Shown: positions 10,796 through 22,356, counted from the first letter of the stretch. The stretch is DNA of 64,000 nt from Gonocerus acuteangulatus (GCA_946811695.1 OX328124.1:56905549-56969548), one strand, 5' to 3'. Notes: generated by a model not told the origin, from the letters alone. Numbers and translations are program-made.

Positions 10796-12270
10796 AATAG
10801 TGTGTCTAATATAATTTATCTATACTAATAATAGAGCTCGCATGAAAAGTGCTCGGATCTTGATATAATTTCTAAAATATCTCGAAAACAGTTGGGAAAT
10901 CTGGTAAATGGAAAATAATTATTCGAAAGCATACTAAATTTCCTGCAAAAAACGTTCTGGAGTAATTTCCGATGGGACTTTCTCAGTTTAAGAACTGCTT
11001 AAAACTTGTTACTTAAATGTTGATTACGTTGCATTGAATGTTTTTTTATATTTGTATTTCTCAATTTTGTATTGCTAAATTATATTTAGCAGTGAAACAA
11101 ACACGTCAAATAAAAAATATACGAATCGAATTTGTTGATTTAAAGAGTAATCCAAGCGGATGTTGTAGAGACCGAGTCAATTTCTTCTAGTGGAAGTTCT
11201 CGTTTTGAACGGTATTTTGTCTGTGTTTGCCTCTGTTTTGAATTCGTATTTTTTAATTACATTTAACAGTAAAATGAATAATACAAAAAAAAAAAAAAGT
11301 GAATATATAAGAAACATTTTTCCCAAAATTAAATTTACAAGGAGGGGGATTAATTTATGCTTAGGATATAGTCGGTTTCCTGTTGTGGTGCCTAGAATCT
11401 TTCTTCTCTTGAAAATTTCCTATTACATTTTTACACAAGTTTACATTTTTCACGAATGATCAAATAAAACGTAATTTTATTATTTTTTTTTTTTTTTTTT
11501 TTTACGGCGCATCTACATCTAGGTCATTAGCGCATAAAACGTTATTCTGTTCCAAATTACACTAGAGATAAGAACGGAAACGCGCTGAGATGAGGAAATT
11601 TCGACGTCTGCTGCATTTCGAGCAAAAATAAGGCGATATAAATAAAACCTTATTAATAGAACGAAACGGGTGGGAAAGGTGAAATTGAACGAAAAGAGTT
11701 AAAAATGATTGAGGAAAAGAGGGGAATGTCAATTAAAGTATAAGAATTCAGTCAAAAATGAGAAGTGAATAATGCTTTATATTTTGCGGGTTTTGGAATG
11801 ATGGATAGGTTCTTGTTATGAAAAGTGACTATTGGATGTTGGGAGCTTTAGAATGTCGGTTGGTAAAACTTGATGGAAACCTTTTGTAAGCATTACTACA
11901 GAAAGGTAGCTCAAAACAAAAATAGAAACATTCATCGATTTTACTTTATATCTCTCAACCTAAAATATTGCACTCAATATTTTCCTGACAATTTAATACG
12001 TCCAGAAATAGATTCCATGTAAAAATTACAACAAGTATTACATGTTACACAGTCCCATTTGCATTTGTTTGTATTCAATAATTTACATGTACTAAGGGAT
12101 GCATTAATCAACTACCAAAGAAATATGATTTGTTACGGCTTGTATTATCTACTGTGTGAAGTGAGTATTTGGTTGGTAGCAATATTTTAAATGTTTTTAA
12201 TATTTGGCCACGCTCTTATTTATTTAGATATTAACGTTAACTTATGTGTAACTCAGATTATTGTGTTTTC
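10796..12270. other. AT-rich spacer with a diverged R-family fragment
   Basis: About 10,860-11,010 is a weak copy of the R family block (atatctcgaaaac... gaaagcatactaaat...). At 11,478-11,540 lies a reverse-strand tail of the Glu-type SINE (poly(T), then tacggcgcatctacatctaggtc). The frame at 11,190-11,459 shows nothing recognisable. No gene is supported. Confidence 0.5.
11478..11540 (-). mobile_element. Glu-type SINE 3' tail fragment
   Basis: A run of T followed by ACGGCGCATCTACATCTAGG and GTCATTAGCGC is the reverse complement of the 3' tail seen in the full copy at 32,726-32,916. The head is missing. Confidence 0.6.
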
Positions 12271-12271
12271 T

Positions 12272-12497
12272 ACTGGGCTGGGGCTAGAAGAATTTCAGGG
12301 GGGGCTGAGAACATTTGGGGGTATGGAATACCCAACTGCTAACTATTCCAGAACTTGGAATAGTTAGCAAATTAAGACGCTATTACACCCAAACAAAACT
12401 ATTTTTTGTGAGCTTATTTAATTTATTTTTAATGTTTTTATGATACATTGTTACCGATTTCGTGGAGACCTGCACCTCCCCCTTATATACGTCCATG
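12272..12497 (-). mobile_element. Diverged MITE related to the one at 44,064-44,347
   Basis: On the reverse strand it begins CATGGACGTATATAAGGGGG and shares with the other copy the blocks TAAAAATAAATTAAATAAG, TTTGGGTGTAATAGCGT and TATTCCATAC, plus C-rich inner ends. The far end is degraded and no target duplication could be read. Confidence 0.55.
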
Positions 12498-12519
12498 TTG
12501 ACAAACCCTTCTAGCCAGG

Positions 12520-12610
12520 ATAGGGCTGATGCCTTTTATTTTCTCCGAAAGAAGTAGTTACATGCCTAGTGGGAATCGAATTCAACGACCTTAGGCACGA
12601 AGTGCACAGA
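12520..12610 (-). mobile_element. SINE family 3 copy (tRNA-like box B)
   Basis: On the reverse strand the block reads CGTGCCTAAGGTCGTTG, then AATTCGATTCCCACTAGG, then further shared sequence down to CCTGGCTAGAAGGG. It parallels the forward copy at 22,624-22,745. The GATTCCC-type box B and surrounding sequence suggest a tRNA-derived SINE. Confidence 0.5.
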
Positions 12611-14030
12611 CCTTAATAAACGCCGCACAATTAAATTTAAGTTTCTTATTTATGTATATTTTCATGTGTTAAAACCACCAAGTCAAGATTTTGATAAGTT
12701 CCTGTTTTAGACAGTATCCATATACCTTTGGAATAAGCAAATCAAATATTAAAAAAATTTATTGGGTGTTAATGAGCTATTTTTTTCATTTATATATATT
12801 AAAGAAGGCATTGTGGATAAAAGGAGTGTTTCAAAAGCCATTATTGGTTTGACGGTAATACCGAAGCACTCCAGAGGCTGAGTGCAGGTAGAACAACGGA
12901 GACCACTCAGTGGAGCTATTATGAGAGTGGAGTAATGAAAAGAGGAAAAAAAACTGTGGGAAAATACCTGTAAAAGATTTTCCTTTGGTTCGAACGGAAT
13001 TAACTATTCAATTTCTATTTTTTAAAGCAGTTAAAAATGCCTTTTTTTCAATTATGTTTCACAACAACAAGTAATTTTACAAACTATAAAAGTATTTAAA
13101 GTAATCAATTTAAAGCACTTTCTAATCAGTCAGTTATAAAATTCTTTTCCAATATCAGAATTCTGTCTAGCATTTATTTATTGCTGGCTAGATCTTCAGA
13201 GATGCTTCTTGGGATATTATGTTATGTGAGTCAAAGGTCACACTGGTAATAGGGATTCGGATTGCAAAGTTATCTTTATCTAATCAGGTAGATAAGGGTC
13301 AGGCGGAAGTGACTTTATCGCAGTCCAAATATTATTGCTTTTTACTTTTTTATAATTACTTATTTTCTTCATTTAGGCCTGAGGGAGAAATCGATTTAAG
13401 AGGAAATCTTTAAACTATTTTAAGATATATATTTAGGAGGAAATGTAAAAGTCCATGTGGTACTAGTAAAAAGCTTAAAGGGATAAATAAATAAAACATA
13501 GCATCCACTATGTCCTCTGCAGTAGAATTGTCATGTGGAATGTTCTGACATACCTTCCTGAGGATCAGTCGAGGATGAGAAGTCTCTACTGAAGCGTGTT
13601 CCTTCTTTGCAAGAAGTAATCTAGCTCAGAGTAAATGACTTAGAAGTTGGTGTTGGAACGCCATTGACCAATAAAATTTATTTGAGAGGAAAGGCATTTA
13701 TTTTTCTCTTCCTTGCCTAAGAGAAGAGGAGATTTATAACTCCCTGCACTTTATTTATTGTATTTGTCACTTTTCTGGTGAATGAGTGATTTATTTTAGT
13801 CCGGCTTTTCCCTAGCGGTGTTCTTTATTGCGATATTTTTACAGAACGTTTCTCGAGCCTCTTTTAGCTCCCAATACCTTCTGGTAGGTGGTGTTTTTCA
13901 ACCATTTCAGTTCATTGCATTGATGCCGTATAAGGCGAACTGTGATTTCTTTTTTCTATTTTCTCTTGACCTCTTCTAAGAGTGGTAAGTGACCTCTTCA
14001 TCAACTCATAATAAATTAAACTTAGTAGTA
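12611..14030. other. Spacer with no supported feature
   Basis: AT-rich sequence with scattered T runs and only short open frames (for example 13,219-13,413) that show no motif. I see no gene, terminal repeat or RNA structure that I can support. Confidence 0.45.
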
Positions 14031-14039
14031 CAGGGTCAT

Positions 14040-14165
14040 TACAATAGATAGAAAAGAATCGCTGAAAAACTTCAAGGATCACCTCAATAGCATTAACACT
14101 TATTTAGCACGAATCATTATCATAATTCATAGCCTTTGATAAAAATAAAGTTCTCACTAAGGCAT
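14040..14165 (+). pseudogene. Penelope-like reverse transcriptase fragment, forward copy
   Basis: Translates to LKNFKDHLNSINT followed by ARII, resembling the LxxFLxHLNSIxP block just after the catalytic motif of Penelope-like reverse transcriptases. The same stretch is found inverted at about 16,590-16,700. Very short and broken by stops, so the call rests on the match to that copy. Confidence 0.45.
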
Positions 14166-14974
14166 CTAACAAGGGGAGTATACAGCGGTGGGGTCACCGA
14201 TGTTGACCATTTTTTTGTGGTGATTCTACATCGAAAAATAGTCTACACGTGTCCGAGCGTTCCGTCCAATGCGCCTTAGAAGCCGAGAAATAAAATAAAA
14301 TAGGTTGAAAGTGCTTTATTTTTTATATCGAGTTTAGAAAATGATATCGGCATGATTCTTTCACCAATTCATTTGTTTTATAGAGTAGATTAAAGGAAAA
14401 ATATAATCGTTAAACAATAATTTATTTATCGTCAAATAAATTCAAAAATATGCTTCGTTTTCAAGTAAACTAGTATTATACATTTTTTTACACCGAAAAT
14501 AATAGTAGATTTAAAATCAGCTCCCCAAGAAACCCTAATGTGATGAATAACATTGAAAACAAAAATTAATGATTTTCCCCAGTCTGGAAGAGATTAAAAA
14601 TTTGTAAGCGAGAAAGTAACGTGACGTTTTGAAATTTAATACCTCCCCTTGAGATAATCCGATTTTTACGTAATTGAAATCTTTCAAAAGAAGAAGTATG
14701 GTTACTCCTTTTTATAACCATATAAATGACATCCGTTCTTAAATTAAAAAAAAGTCCGACTCGCAGGAACTGCATCATCTTAGCGCGGTTCCGTTCTTAT
14801 CCCTAGACTCAATTAGAATGATTAAAATAGAAGCTGTTATTTTTTGGGTCCACATTTCTAGAAAGCATGAAGATTAGATAGTTAGCCGTCGAGGTATAAG
14901 TAAAGATGGAATGGTTGGGATTCGGCTAAAGAAACCTCAATACGATTTTTGTTAAAAAATCTATATTTAGGACG

Positions 14975-15004
14975 TTTCAGCTACTCATTGGTAGCCTTCT
15001 TCAG
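14975..15004 (-). ncRNA. Hammerhead-ribozyme-like core
   Basis: On the reverse strand the order is CTGAAGA, then a short stem-loop (AGCTAC pairing region with GTAGCT), then GAAAC. This fits the CUGANGA - stem II - GAAA core of hammerhead ribozymes, which Penelope-like elements are known to carry in their terminal repeats. Stems I and III are not convincing here, so activity is unproven. Confidence 0.35.
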
Positions 15005-15164
15005 CATTGAAAGTGCCGGAAGGCAGAGGAGGACCAAAGTTGATAGTTCCATCTTTACTTTCAAGAAAGGGTTTATTTACGATCTTACCTGGATGGGTCC
15101 CCGCCCTAGGAAGGACAGTTGAAAAGCTATATCTTGTAAATCCATATCTCTAAGATTAAATTTT

Positions 15165-15905
15165 TTTTCTTATTTTTCTTAACCTGATTTATTATCAAAT
15201 ACTTTATCCAACTATAAGCAGTTAAAAAATAACAAGGAATAAAAACAGACAAAAAGAACAGTTCGAATAAGCGAAATCAATTACTTTGAACTTTTAAGCA
15301 CTTATTTCTCCGATTGACATCGTCTAATCAAAACTTTCATCAGAACCTTTTTTGTAGGCATTTAGTAAGCTTTCTAATGGTATTCTTCCGTTTGCCAAGA
15401 TTTTCAACCTTTTTCGAGATATTAAGGAAAGTATACAAAGTTACCAAAACTTTTTATGTCTGTTAATAAAATATTTTATTCTAACCCTTCCTTAACTCCA
15501 AACGTAACACAAATTTCAACATATTAGTTTTAATGAAAGTAGAACATGCAGAAAATGTTTCAACTGAATCCCATGATTCTAAGTACCCAAACCAAAAAGG
15601 TATTCAAAAACTATTTTTCCAATTTTCTCGAAAACGGTTAAAGCTATCGCCTTAAAAATGGTTTCATTCGTTTTTCTAGCCCAAGAAGCCTATAAAACGA
15701 GTGCTTACAAGCTTATGAACTCAAAAACGTAAGCGTTACAATTTTTGTTGCGCGAATTTCGCCCCAAACGCCATCTTCCAGTGGACGGATTTTGCTGTTT
15801 AACGAACTTGACCTTTCAAATTGGACGACGGATTTTTGTACCAAATTTCATCAAAATCGGACCATTCTTCGTCTTCTACCTAGAGTGCGAACAGACAAAT
15901 ATATA
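15165..15905 (+). repeat. R-family repeat copy A
   Basis: This block recurs as the reverse complement at 31,380-32,390 and, in part, at 32,985-33,658 and 39,351-40,000, and directly at 41,500-41,930. Landmarks are ATATTTTATTCTAACCCTTC, the CTCGAAAACGGTTAAAGC block, TTGACCTTTCAAATTGGACG and AACAGACAAATATATATA leading into a (TA)n tract. It carries no sustained reading frame. Confidence 0.8.
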
Positions 15906-15906
15906 T

Positions 15907-15972
<66 letters not shown>
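15906..15972. repeat. (TA)n microsatellite
   Basis: About 30 TA units next to the R-family end AACAGACAAATATA. Other R copies have a (TA)n at the same place, so the microsatellite belongs to the repeat. Confidence 0.9.
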
Positions 15973-15973
<1 letters not shown>

Positions 15974-16589
15974 TCGACTCTATAAAAGTCATTATTCCGC
16001 CGAAACATTCCATATACCTACATTTAAAAAGTTATCCATTACAAAAAAAAATTTCATTTAAAAACGGATGTCAGATTCCTTTTTAGCACGTGGAAAACCC
16101 CTTAATTCAAATTTTGGGAATATTACAAAAATTTAAAAAAAATGTATTTTAAATTTCGCTAAGTGGTGGGGACACGTAAAATTTTGTTAAAGATTCAACA
16201 ATCCGGTCATATTTCAAAGAATATTAACCCGATTCAAACCAAACTTGGATGGTCGATAAAGGCCCTAATGTGATACATTTTGTTCCAATCGGGGTGTTTC
16301 TACGTGCGATCGACGTTATATGCAAAAACGTTTACATTTTATTTTTATTTTGAGAACCATTTTTTGGAAGTCCTTTTGAGATAATACAATAGTCATAGTT
16401 ATATGGTTAAAAAAAAGGTGTCTTTCTTTTTTTTTAAGATTTCAATTTCGTAAAAATCGAATTATCTCAAGGGGAGATATTAAATTTCAAAACGTCACGT
16501 TACTTTTTCGCTTACAAATTTTTAGTCTCTTCCAGACTGGGAAAAATCACTAATTTTTGTTCCCTAATGTTTACTCAGTCCTCAAATAA

Positions 16590-17190
16590 TCCTTTCTCGT
16601 GTGTTAGCGAGAACTTCATTTTTATCAAACGCTATGATTCGTGGTAAAGTGTTAATGTTATTGAGGTGATCCTTGAGGTTTTTCCACGAGGCCACATAAC
16701 GAAAGTAATATCTATCTGAAGCAATGTGAAGGTTTCAGGGAAGCCGTTTCTAATGCATGTTTTTTATTTTATATTTTTTTATTTTATTTTTTTTTTTCAT
16801 TGACAAATCTGGTCCATTAGCCCTGATATGAGAAAATTCCTGCCGCCAGTGGGGATCGAACCCACCGTCTCCCGCTTATGAATCTAAGGCGCTAACCACT
16901 AGACCACGGGAGACTCTTCTAATGCATGTTCTTCAAATGTCTACAACCACTGGACTTAGAGGTGAACTCAAGATTGTTAATTCGTCTTGTTTGTACATTA
17001 TGCCTTTGATGAGGATCTAAGTTGATTTTAAGTACAATTTGGCAACCACTAACTTGCTCAAAATGTTCTTAATGATTTCCCTGGTATCGTCTTTGGGTAC
17101 TTTCGTAAATAATTATTTCACGTCTAAATTAAGCAGATCATCTTCACTTAAAAGTCGCCTAAAATCTGAGTCTGAATTCCATCAGTTCTG
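16590..17190 (-). pseudogene. Penelope-like reverse transcriptase remnant
   Basis: Penelope-like elements copy their RNA with a reverse transcriptase related to telomerase. On the reverse strand, EDDLLNLDVKxLFTKVPKDD (about 17,145-17,085) corresponds to the family's FDVxSLFTNVP motif. SSPLSPVVVDI (about 16,965-16,935) corresponds to GSPLSPVVANI, which lies before the catalytic pair. A block KNLKDHLNNINTLPRIIAF follows beyond a SINE insertion at 16,762-16,916. Stops interrupt all frames. The frame at 17,425-17,766 on the same strand may be upstream sequence of the same element, but I do not recognise it. Confidence 0.65.
16762..16916 (-). mobile_element. Glu-type SINE, complete copy
   Basis: A tRNA-Glu-like head lies at the right end (TCTCCCGTGGTCTAGTGGTT-like box A, GGTTCGATCCCC-type box B), followed by a short body and a poly(T) on this strand. 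It is bounded by perfect 14-bp duplications TTCTAATGCATGTT at 16,748-16,761 and 16,917-16,930. It splits the Penelope-like remnant and so is younger. Transcription would use the internal RNA polymerase III boxes. Confidence 0.88.
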
Positions 17191-17424
17191 GGCATTATGC
17201 AAGGAAATTAAATATATCGTCATTCTCCTTCATCTTGCTAATGGAGCAGCGGGACCTCTCTTTTCATCGCCAATGCTTTTTCTGAATGTGTTACATCTCT
17301 GCTTATTGCGTGGAATGTTCTGCCCATTGTTAAAGAGCAGATTTCTTCAAAATCGACAAAAAGTGAAATTAAGTAGGAAGGTAAATAATCTAAGGAGTTA
17401 GGTCCGCCAGTAAATATACTGTTT

Positions 17425-17766
17425 TCATACCTGTTGGTGGATACCGTCGTCACTGGCATCTGAGTGAGCCCACAGTACTCGCACCGATGCCAGTGACGAC
17501 GGTCTCCACCAACAGGTATAAGTAGGAAGCAGTTGCAACTTTATTTTATTTTTCCCAAATATGGCTGCTTTAGTCAGGACCATGTTGGTTAAAGATGATC
17601 TGACATTTCCAATAAAAAATTCCTTTATTGCTTTCCCGGGTCGAATTCCTTTCCAATGCTTGTAGATAGCCAGTTTTGTCCCTCGAACTTGCTGGACCAT
17701 CATTCTTGCCAAGCGCCGATCTGGATTACTTAGTACTTTATGTATAAAGATCTGCCTTTCCAGCAT
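17425..17766 (-). CDS. Unrecognised 113-aa open frame beside the Penelope remnant
   Basis: The frame begins MLERQIFIHKVL and is rich in basic residues (RRLARMMVQQVRGTKLAIYKHW). I do not recognise a family. Its last residues read through one arm of the 35-bp inverted repeat, which argues against a conserved C terminus. It could be part of the upstream region of the Penelope-like element on the same strand, or chance. Confidence 0.2.
   Translation of the reverse strand: MLERQIFIHKVLSNPDRRLARMMVQQVRGTKLAIYKHWKGIRPGKAIKEFFIGNVRSSLTNMVLTKAAIFGKNKIKLQLLPTYTCWWRPSSLASVRVLWAHSDASDDGIHQQV
17426..17520. repeat. Near-perfect 35-bp inverted repeat with 25-nt loop
   Basis: Arms at 17,426-17,460 and 17,486-17,520 match at 33 of 35 positions (CCTGTTGGTGGA and CGTCGTCACTGGCATC are identical blocks). 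The 25-bp loop is unrelated. The arms are GC-richer than their surroundings. It lies at the end of the reverse-strand frame 17,425-17,766 and next to the Penelope remnant, so it may be an inverted terminal piece of that element. Confidence 0.85.
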
Positions 17767-17769
17767 TTC

Positions 17770-20700
17770 TAATTATCATGTTTTTAGACTTAAAGTAAAT
17801 TGATATTCAGTTTTCGAGTCTTACAGTAAATTTCAAGATTGGTTATTATTGGTCTGCATATGTGGAATTCTTGTTTCAAGTATTTTTATTTCAATTCCGA
17901 TACTTTATGGAAGGTCATTGAAAACAAAATTAAACTAAATTTGGGATAAACTGCTTTCTGTATTTCTACTCCTTAGAAGACATCAGCAAATCTGTTGTTA
18001 TGCCTGTATGTGCTATTTTTTGTAAGTATATGCGTAGAAACACATATATTTAACAAATATTTCCAATTATTGTTTCTTTGTGATTATTAGATAGGAATAA
18101 ACGAAAACTTTTACCTTTACTCACTTTACCTCAAGAAGACCAAATAAAAAAAATTCACAACAATTGATAGAAGTCAGACCAACTATATAATAACAATCAA
18201 GATAAAATCTGTCATAAAATGAACAACTTATTATATGCTTTCGGGATTCAATTAAAGTGATGGCGGATATTTTGTATATTATACAAAATATTTTAGATTT
18301 ACTGAAGGAAATGTTTAGCGTATTGTGATAAGAATAGAATGTTCTGGCGAGGGGGTGGGGATTATTGACAATCCCCTCATTACGGCCCCCTCAATATAAA
18401 TATTGTTTGTTGACCGTAGCCTAGGCGTTCCTCTCTTAACAAGACTTACATGGAAACTGTCAATACAATTCCGTCAGAGTTCTTATTGTACTTTTCCGAT
18501 ATTCCTTAAACTATTTCAATGATTTATCATTCCCAGCAAAGCATTGTAACAATTCTACAATTAGTGCCTTGCCTTATTTACAGTTATATATTAAATTATT
18601 GATTCGTTAATGATTTCGTTTCGATATCTCGGAATCAATGTCAATGCTCAAAGTCTCAAGAGGACTATTTTTCAGTTGACCTCTGACTAAATGAAATCTT
18701 TTTTTAATGTTTTGCATTTTCTTTTTTTTTTCTTCTCATGATTTTCTTCTTATTATTTTTCCTATATTTATCCTGCCACACTTAAAACGTGTAAGATTAT
18801 TATCATAAATTCTATGTTTACCTGATTTCATTCTATTTATTTATTTTTATTTCAAAGGATACGGCTTTTAATCGTTTTCCCGATTCTAACTTTGTCCAAT
18901 ATTTATGTTAATTATCAAATCTTATGTATAATTTGTCCAAATTATTTGTTCAACAACTGTTTATTTTTTAATCTTTCTCGATGAAATTGTTAACATGTCT
19001 TTGTTACAGAGAGAAAAAAGGAAAACGAAATTTGTAGATTTAGTCAATGATTATTATTACATGAACTAGCTTCTTTTTTTGTCTCGTTTTTTGTAGCATT
19101 TTTTGATTTTCAATTAAATTTACTATGTACTTCAAAGAATTATAACTGGATATGGTGGATTACCGAGCGAATCTCCATAGTTACGCGTGCTCATAAATAA
19201 ATTAAATCTGTTTGATCAGTCATTGTCATTATTTCAATAATTTACAATAAACTTACAAGTGCTTGGATTTCTCAGGGTAGGTACATCAATGTTTTACTTG
19301 TAGGTATATTATATATGTATAGAAAATAAAAACTTACACAATCGTTGTTTTTCTTTACATTTATTTGCAGGAAAGAGGATGGCAAATAGATAAATATATT
19401 TATTTGTACAAGCCTAATTTGGCTCGTTTGAAGAAAATAAAAGGGTAGTCTTCTTTTTTGCTCGGGGCTTCGAAAGGAAGGTCACGGAGAGAGCTTTAGA
19501 GGGAGGGTGTGAGAAAGCGGAGGGACGGAGACTAGTAGAAAGAAGGTGGCGTAATTGGCTAGAAAGGAACGAAGAAAAAAGTGTTTCACTAGCGAGAAAA
19601 GAAACGCTTTCCAGAACAAAAAAAAGAAAAAAAGGAAGACAACCCTTTCTTTGTAGTTCTTCCATTGCAAACGTAAAGAGGTTCATAGGTTATCAGTTAC
19701 TATTTACTATTTCAAGTACTTTCTGTCATTGCGCTCAATGGCTCATTGATAACATTGGAGAGAATATGCAATGGATTTGTCCGGAACAAATATTCAAAAG
19801 GATTTAGATGCTTAGGACATTGATTCATAAGCAATAGAATATCATTATTAAGGAAAAGAAATCATTCATATGAACAATTACGAAAATGTCAACAAAAAAA
19901 ATGAGCAGCCCATGGACGCCTACTAACCTTTTGCACGAATTCTTGGACACCCAGAAGTAAAGCAGAAGTTTATGTTATGTTTCATGGGGAAATAAAGAGC
20001 CAAATTGTGAATGAATGATTTTACTTTGTGGCCCAAGCGGAATGTTAGCGAAGGATAAAATCTATTAGAGGGTCTATAAAATCTATATAATGGAAGCAAG
20101 ATTATTTTAATTTGAGGATTTAATAGAACAGTTGATTGTGACGTTGGGTCTTTGCAGGGCCTTCTCGAAGTGCAGAAAAAAGGCACTTAATTGGTATTGG
20201 AGACATTGTAATTCAATACAATTATTATTATATTATTTAGATTTTACTGTATCAGGTTTTGAACATTTTTATTTCTTAAATACGTTTATGTACAGTAGCT
20301 TAGTATTTACTATATTTACTACTTTATACGATCAATTTGTCTTTTTTCCAACTTTATTGACTCATTTGTCATTTACACGAAATTTCCCATTAATTACTAT
20401 AAATAATGTCATCCGAATTTGAGGCATTGATCTATTTTCAGACAAGGAGTACTTTCATGCACCAAATTGGAAATGTTGAAACAGCTTACGGACTGTTGCT
20501 CACGGAAAAAAATATTATACTTTAACGCCCTTTGTGTTCCTTCAAAGAATATATACGCCACAAAGCGATCATTCGAAAGAGAGACAGATTAGCAGCACTT
20601 AGATGCCTATCGCCGATTTGAGAGTACTTGAGCCTGCTACAATCACCCAGTATATGAGTTATCTACTCCTTTAACGGTTCCTCCCTATCCCTAATTGGAT

Positions 20701-21195
20701 GGGCAAAGTTCTGGAAAAGCCTATAGAGCGATACCCAAAGTTATGCCTGCAAAAACTAAAGGAGCTTGCCGAAAGATTACCTGAAAGAAATACATTTAAA
20801 TGGCTCTTACAAGTAAGAAAAGTTAATAAAACATTTGAAACTAGATATACATGCTGAAATCTCAAATTCACTTGCCAGAAGGAAAGAAATTAAAACATTA
20901 ATGGACAATTATCAAACCTTTTTATTGGAACAAGATAGAAATAGTATCACTTTGTCTTCCTTTAATCCCATTGTATTTTTAATCCCGATCAGAAAACACC
21001 AGCTTACCTAAACCATAATCTCCCATTTCCAGCTTTTAGATTAATAGTCCAAATCACAACAAATATTATTATTTTTATACAAATATTATAAACATAAATT
21101 ACAGGAAGACTACAATATCCATAAACCCCAACTGTAATAGCCCATCTGTAATAGTAATCGGTTAGAAGATATTTATCATATTTTAGTCGCTCGCC
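17770..21195. other. Spacer with no supported gene
   Basis: A long AT-rich stretch. Open frames such as 19,414-19,686 (reverse) and 20,132-20,422 have biased composition or no motif. The stretch 19,430-19,660 is purine-rich. I see no element ends, duplications or RNA genes. Confidence 0.45.
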
Positions 21196-21196
21196 C

Positions 21197-21238
21197 AATT
21201 AACAATCCTTACAGATTATTCTGTAAGGATTGTTAATT
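21197..21238. repeat. Perfect 18-bp hairpin
   Basis: Arms 21,197-21,214 and 21,221-21,238 are exact reverse complements (AATTAACAATCCTTACAG and its complement) around a 6-nt loop ATTATT. No T run follows, so a terminator is not suggested. Confidence 0.85.
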
Positions 21239-22128
21239 TCAATTTTGAAATTTTCTCTGGAATTCTGAAAATGTTGTTATTACAATAATACTTTTATACT
21301 GTGTTATCATTCATCTTTATGATCGATTATGCCTTCTTAAGATATTAATATGATTTTATTCTTGTTCTAATTTCTCAGTTTTGTTAATTTGCATTAATCT
21401 GTTAATAGTTGTATTATATTTATAAATGTAAGCACACACCACTTTGTATAGCGCAATGCCATAAAAATAATTATTATAAGATAGTGACCCTATTTTCCAA
21501 TATATTCATCTGAATACATAAAAATAAAGCATGTAAATAAAATATACCAAAAAACACTAGCTAGAAGATATTGATGAATTGATGGAACCATATTTAATTA
21601 CATGCATGTACGACAAATCATCATCTTTTTACAAAAAGAAAAGAAAATTCCGTTGTCCTCCGTCCAGGCAATGTACTTATTAATCTTCCTTAATGAGGTC
21701 TTCCTTGAAAATAAATCCTTGAAGGGTTAGTCAAGACTCGAAGCAAAACAGAGCGGAGGAGGAAAGAATAAGAGGTCCATCTGGCCAAAAGGAATAAGAT
21801 GGATGCGATTTTTCACTATCTCGCTAGGCCACAGCTTATTGGGAGCTTAGAACCCGGCCTTAAATAATCCAGGCTTAACTGTCAAGCCCTTCCTAACTCT
21901 CCAAGTCCCAGGCTCTCCATTAGGAAAGCTAGGGATCGTTAGTATCTCTATCCGACAACTTTCTTCACTCTTACGGGCAGCGTTGTTACAAGTCGACTAC
22001 CGTCACGAGCGTCCTCGTTTTGAGTAATAAGATTTCAGTTATAACGGAGAATCCAAATCTCAAACTACATTTCTCACTGGAGGAGATGGAGATAGTTAGC
22101 CGCTGCAGTGATACGAAGACCAGGAAAG

Positions 22129-22356
22129 TGGGAAATGTACGAAGACCAGGGATGGTTGGGATTCGGCTAGGAGGGAAAAAAAACGTAATGCTCATTTCTG
22201 ACTTTTTTTACTTATAAAATTGTATATATTTTTTAGCTGAAGAAGGCTGCCAACGTGCAGCCGAAACATCCAATACGGATTTCTTCCTGAAGGTCTGACG
22301 TTTTTTTTCCTCCTAACCGAATCCCAACCACCCCTGGTCTTCGTACATCTCCCACT
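22129..22356. repeat. Inverted repeat with about 60-bp arms around a hammerhead-like core
   Basis: The left arm (22,129-22,196) contains GTACGAAGACCAGGGATGG, TTGGGATTCGGCTAGGAGG and a run of A before CGT. The right arm (22,298-22,356) is its reverse complement with a few changes. About 100 bp separate them and hold the CTGAAGA...GAAAC motif. The block TGGTTGGGATTCGGCT also occurs at 14,915, close to the other motif copy. This fits terminal-repeat sequence of a Penelope-like element. Confidence 0.8.
22237..22266 (+). ncRNA. Hammerhead-ribozyme-like core
   Basis: CTGAAGA is followed by a stem-loop GGCTGC-CAACGT-GCAGCC and then GAAAC, matching the CUGANGA - stem II - GAAA order. After GAAA, CATCC and GGATT can pair around a small loop and lead to TTC, an acceptable NUH cleavage triplet, with one mismatch in stem III. 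Stem I is not evident. Hammerheads of this minimal type are known from Penelope-like elements. Confidence 0.42.

Larger units (their letters stand above)
14545..16562. mobile_element. Long-TIR DNA element carrying an R-family block
   Basis: The left arm (about 14,550-14,730) and right arm (about 16,400-16,562) are inverted copies of each other for about 160 bp. Shared blocks include AACAAAAATTA, TCCCAGTCTGGAAGAGA, AAGTAACGTGACGTTTTG and CTTGAGATAAT. Long TIRs of this kind are typical of Mutator-like elements, which make 9-bp duplications. CCCTAATGT occurs on both outsides (14,533 and 16,563), but an extra 19 bp or so on the left makes this uncertain. Inside lie the GCGCGGTTCC hairpin motif (14,750-14,800), R-family sequence and a (TA)n tract. 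There is no transposase frame. Confidence 0.55.

Noticed and set aside
14533..16571. 9-bp CCCTAATGT duplication proving a Mutator-like element
   Set aside because: On the left, about 19 extra bases lie between this motif and the start of the inverted arm, so the repeat may be fortuitous.
19414..19686. Overlapping reverse-strand frames with Phe/Leu/Ser-rich products
   Set aside because: They are shadows of a purine-rich strand; no motif and no context.
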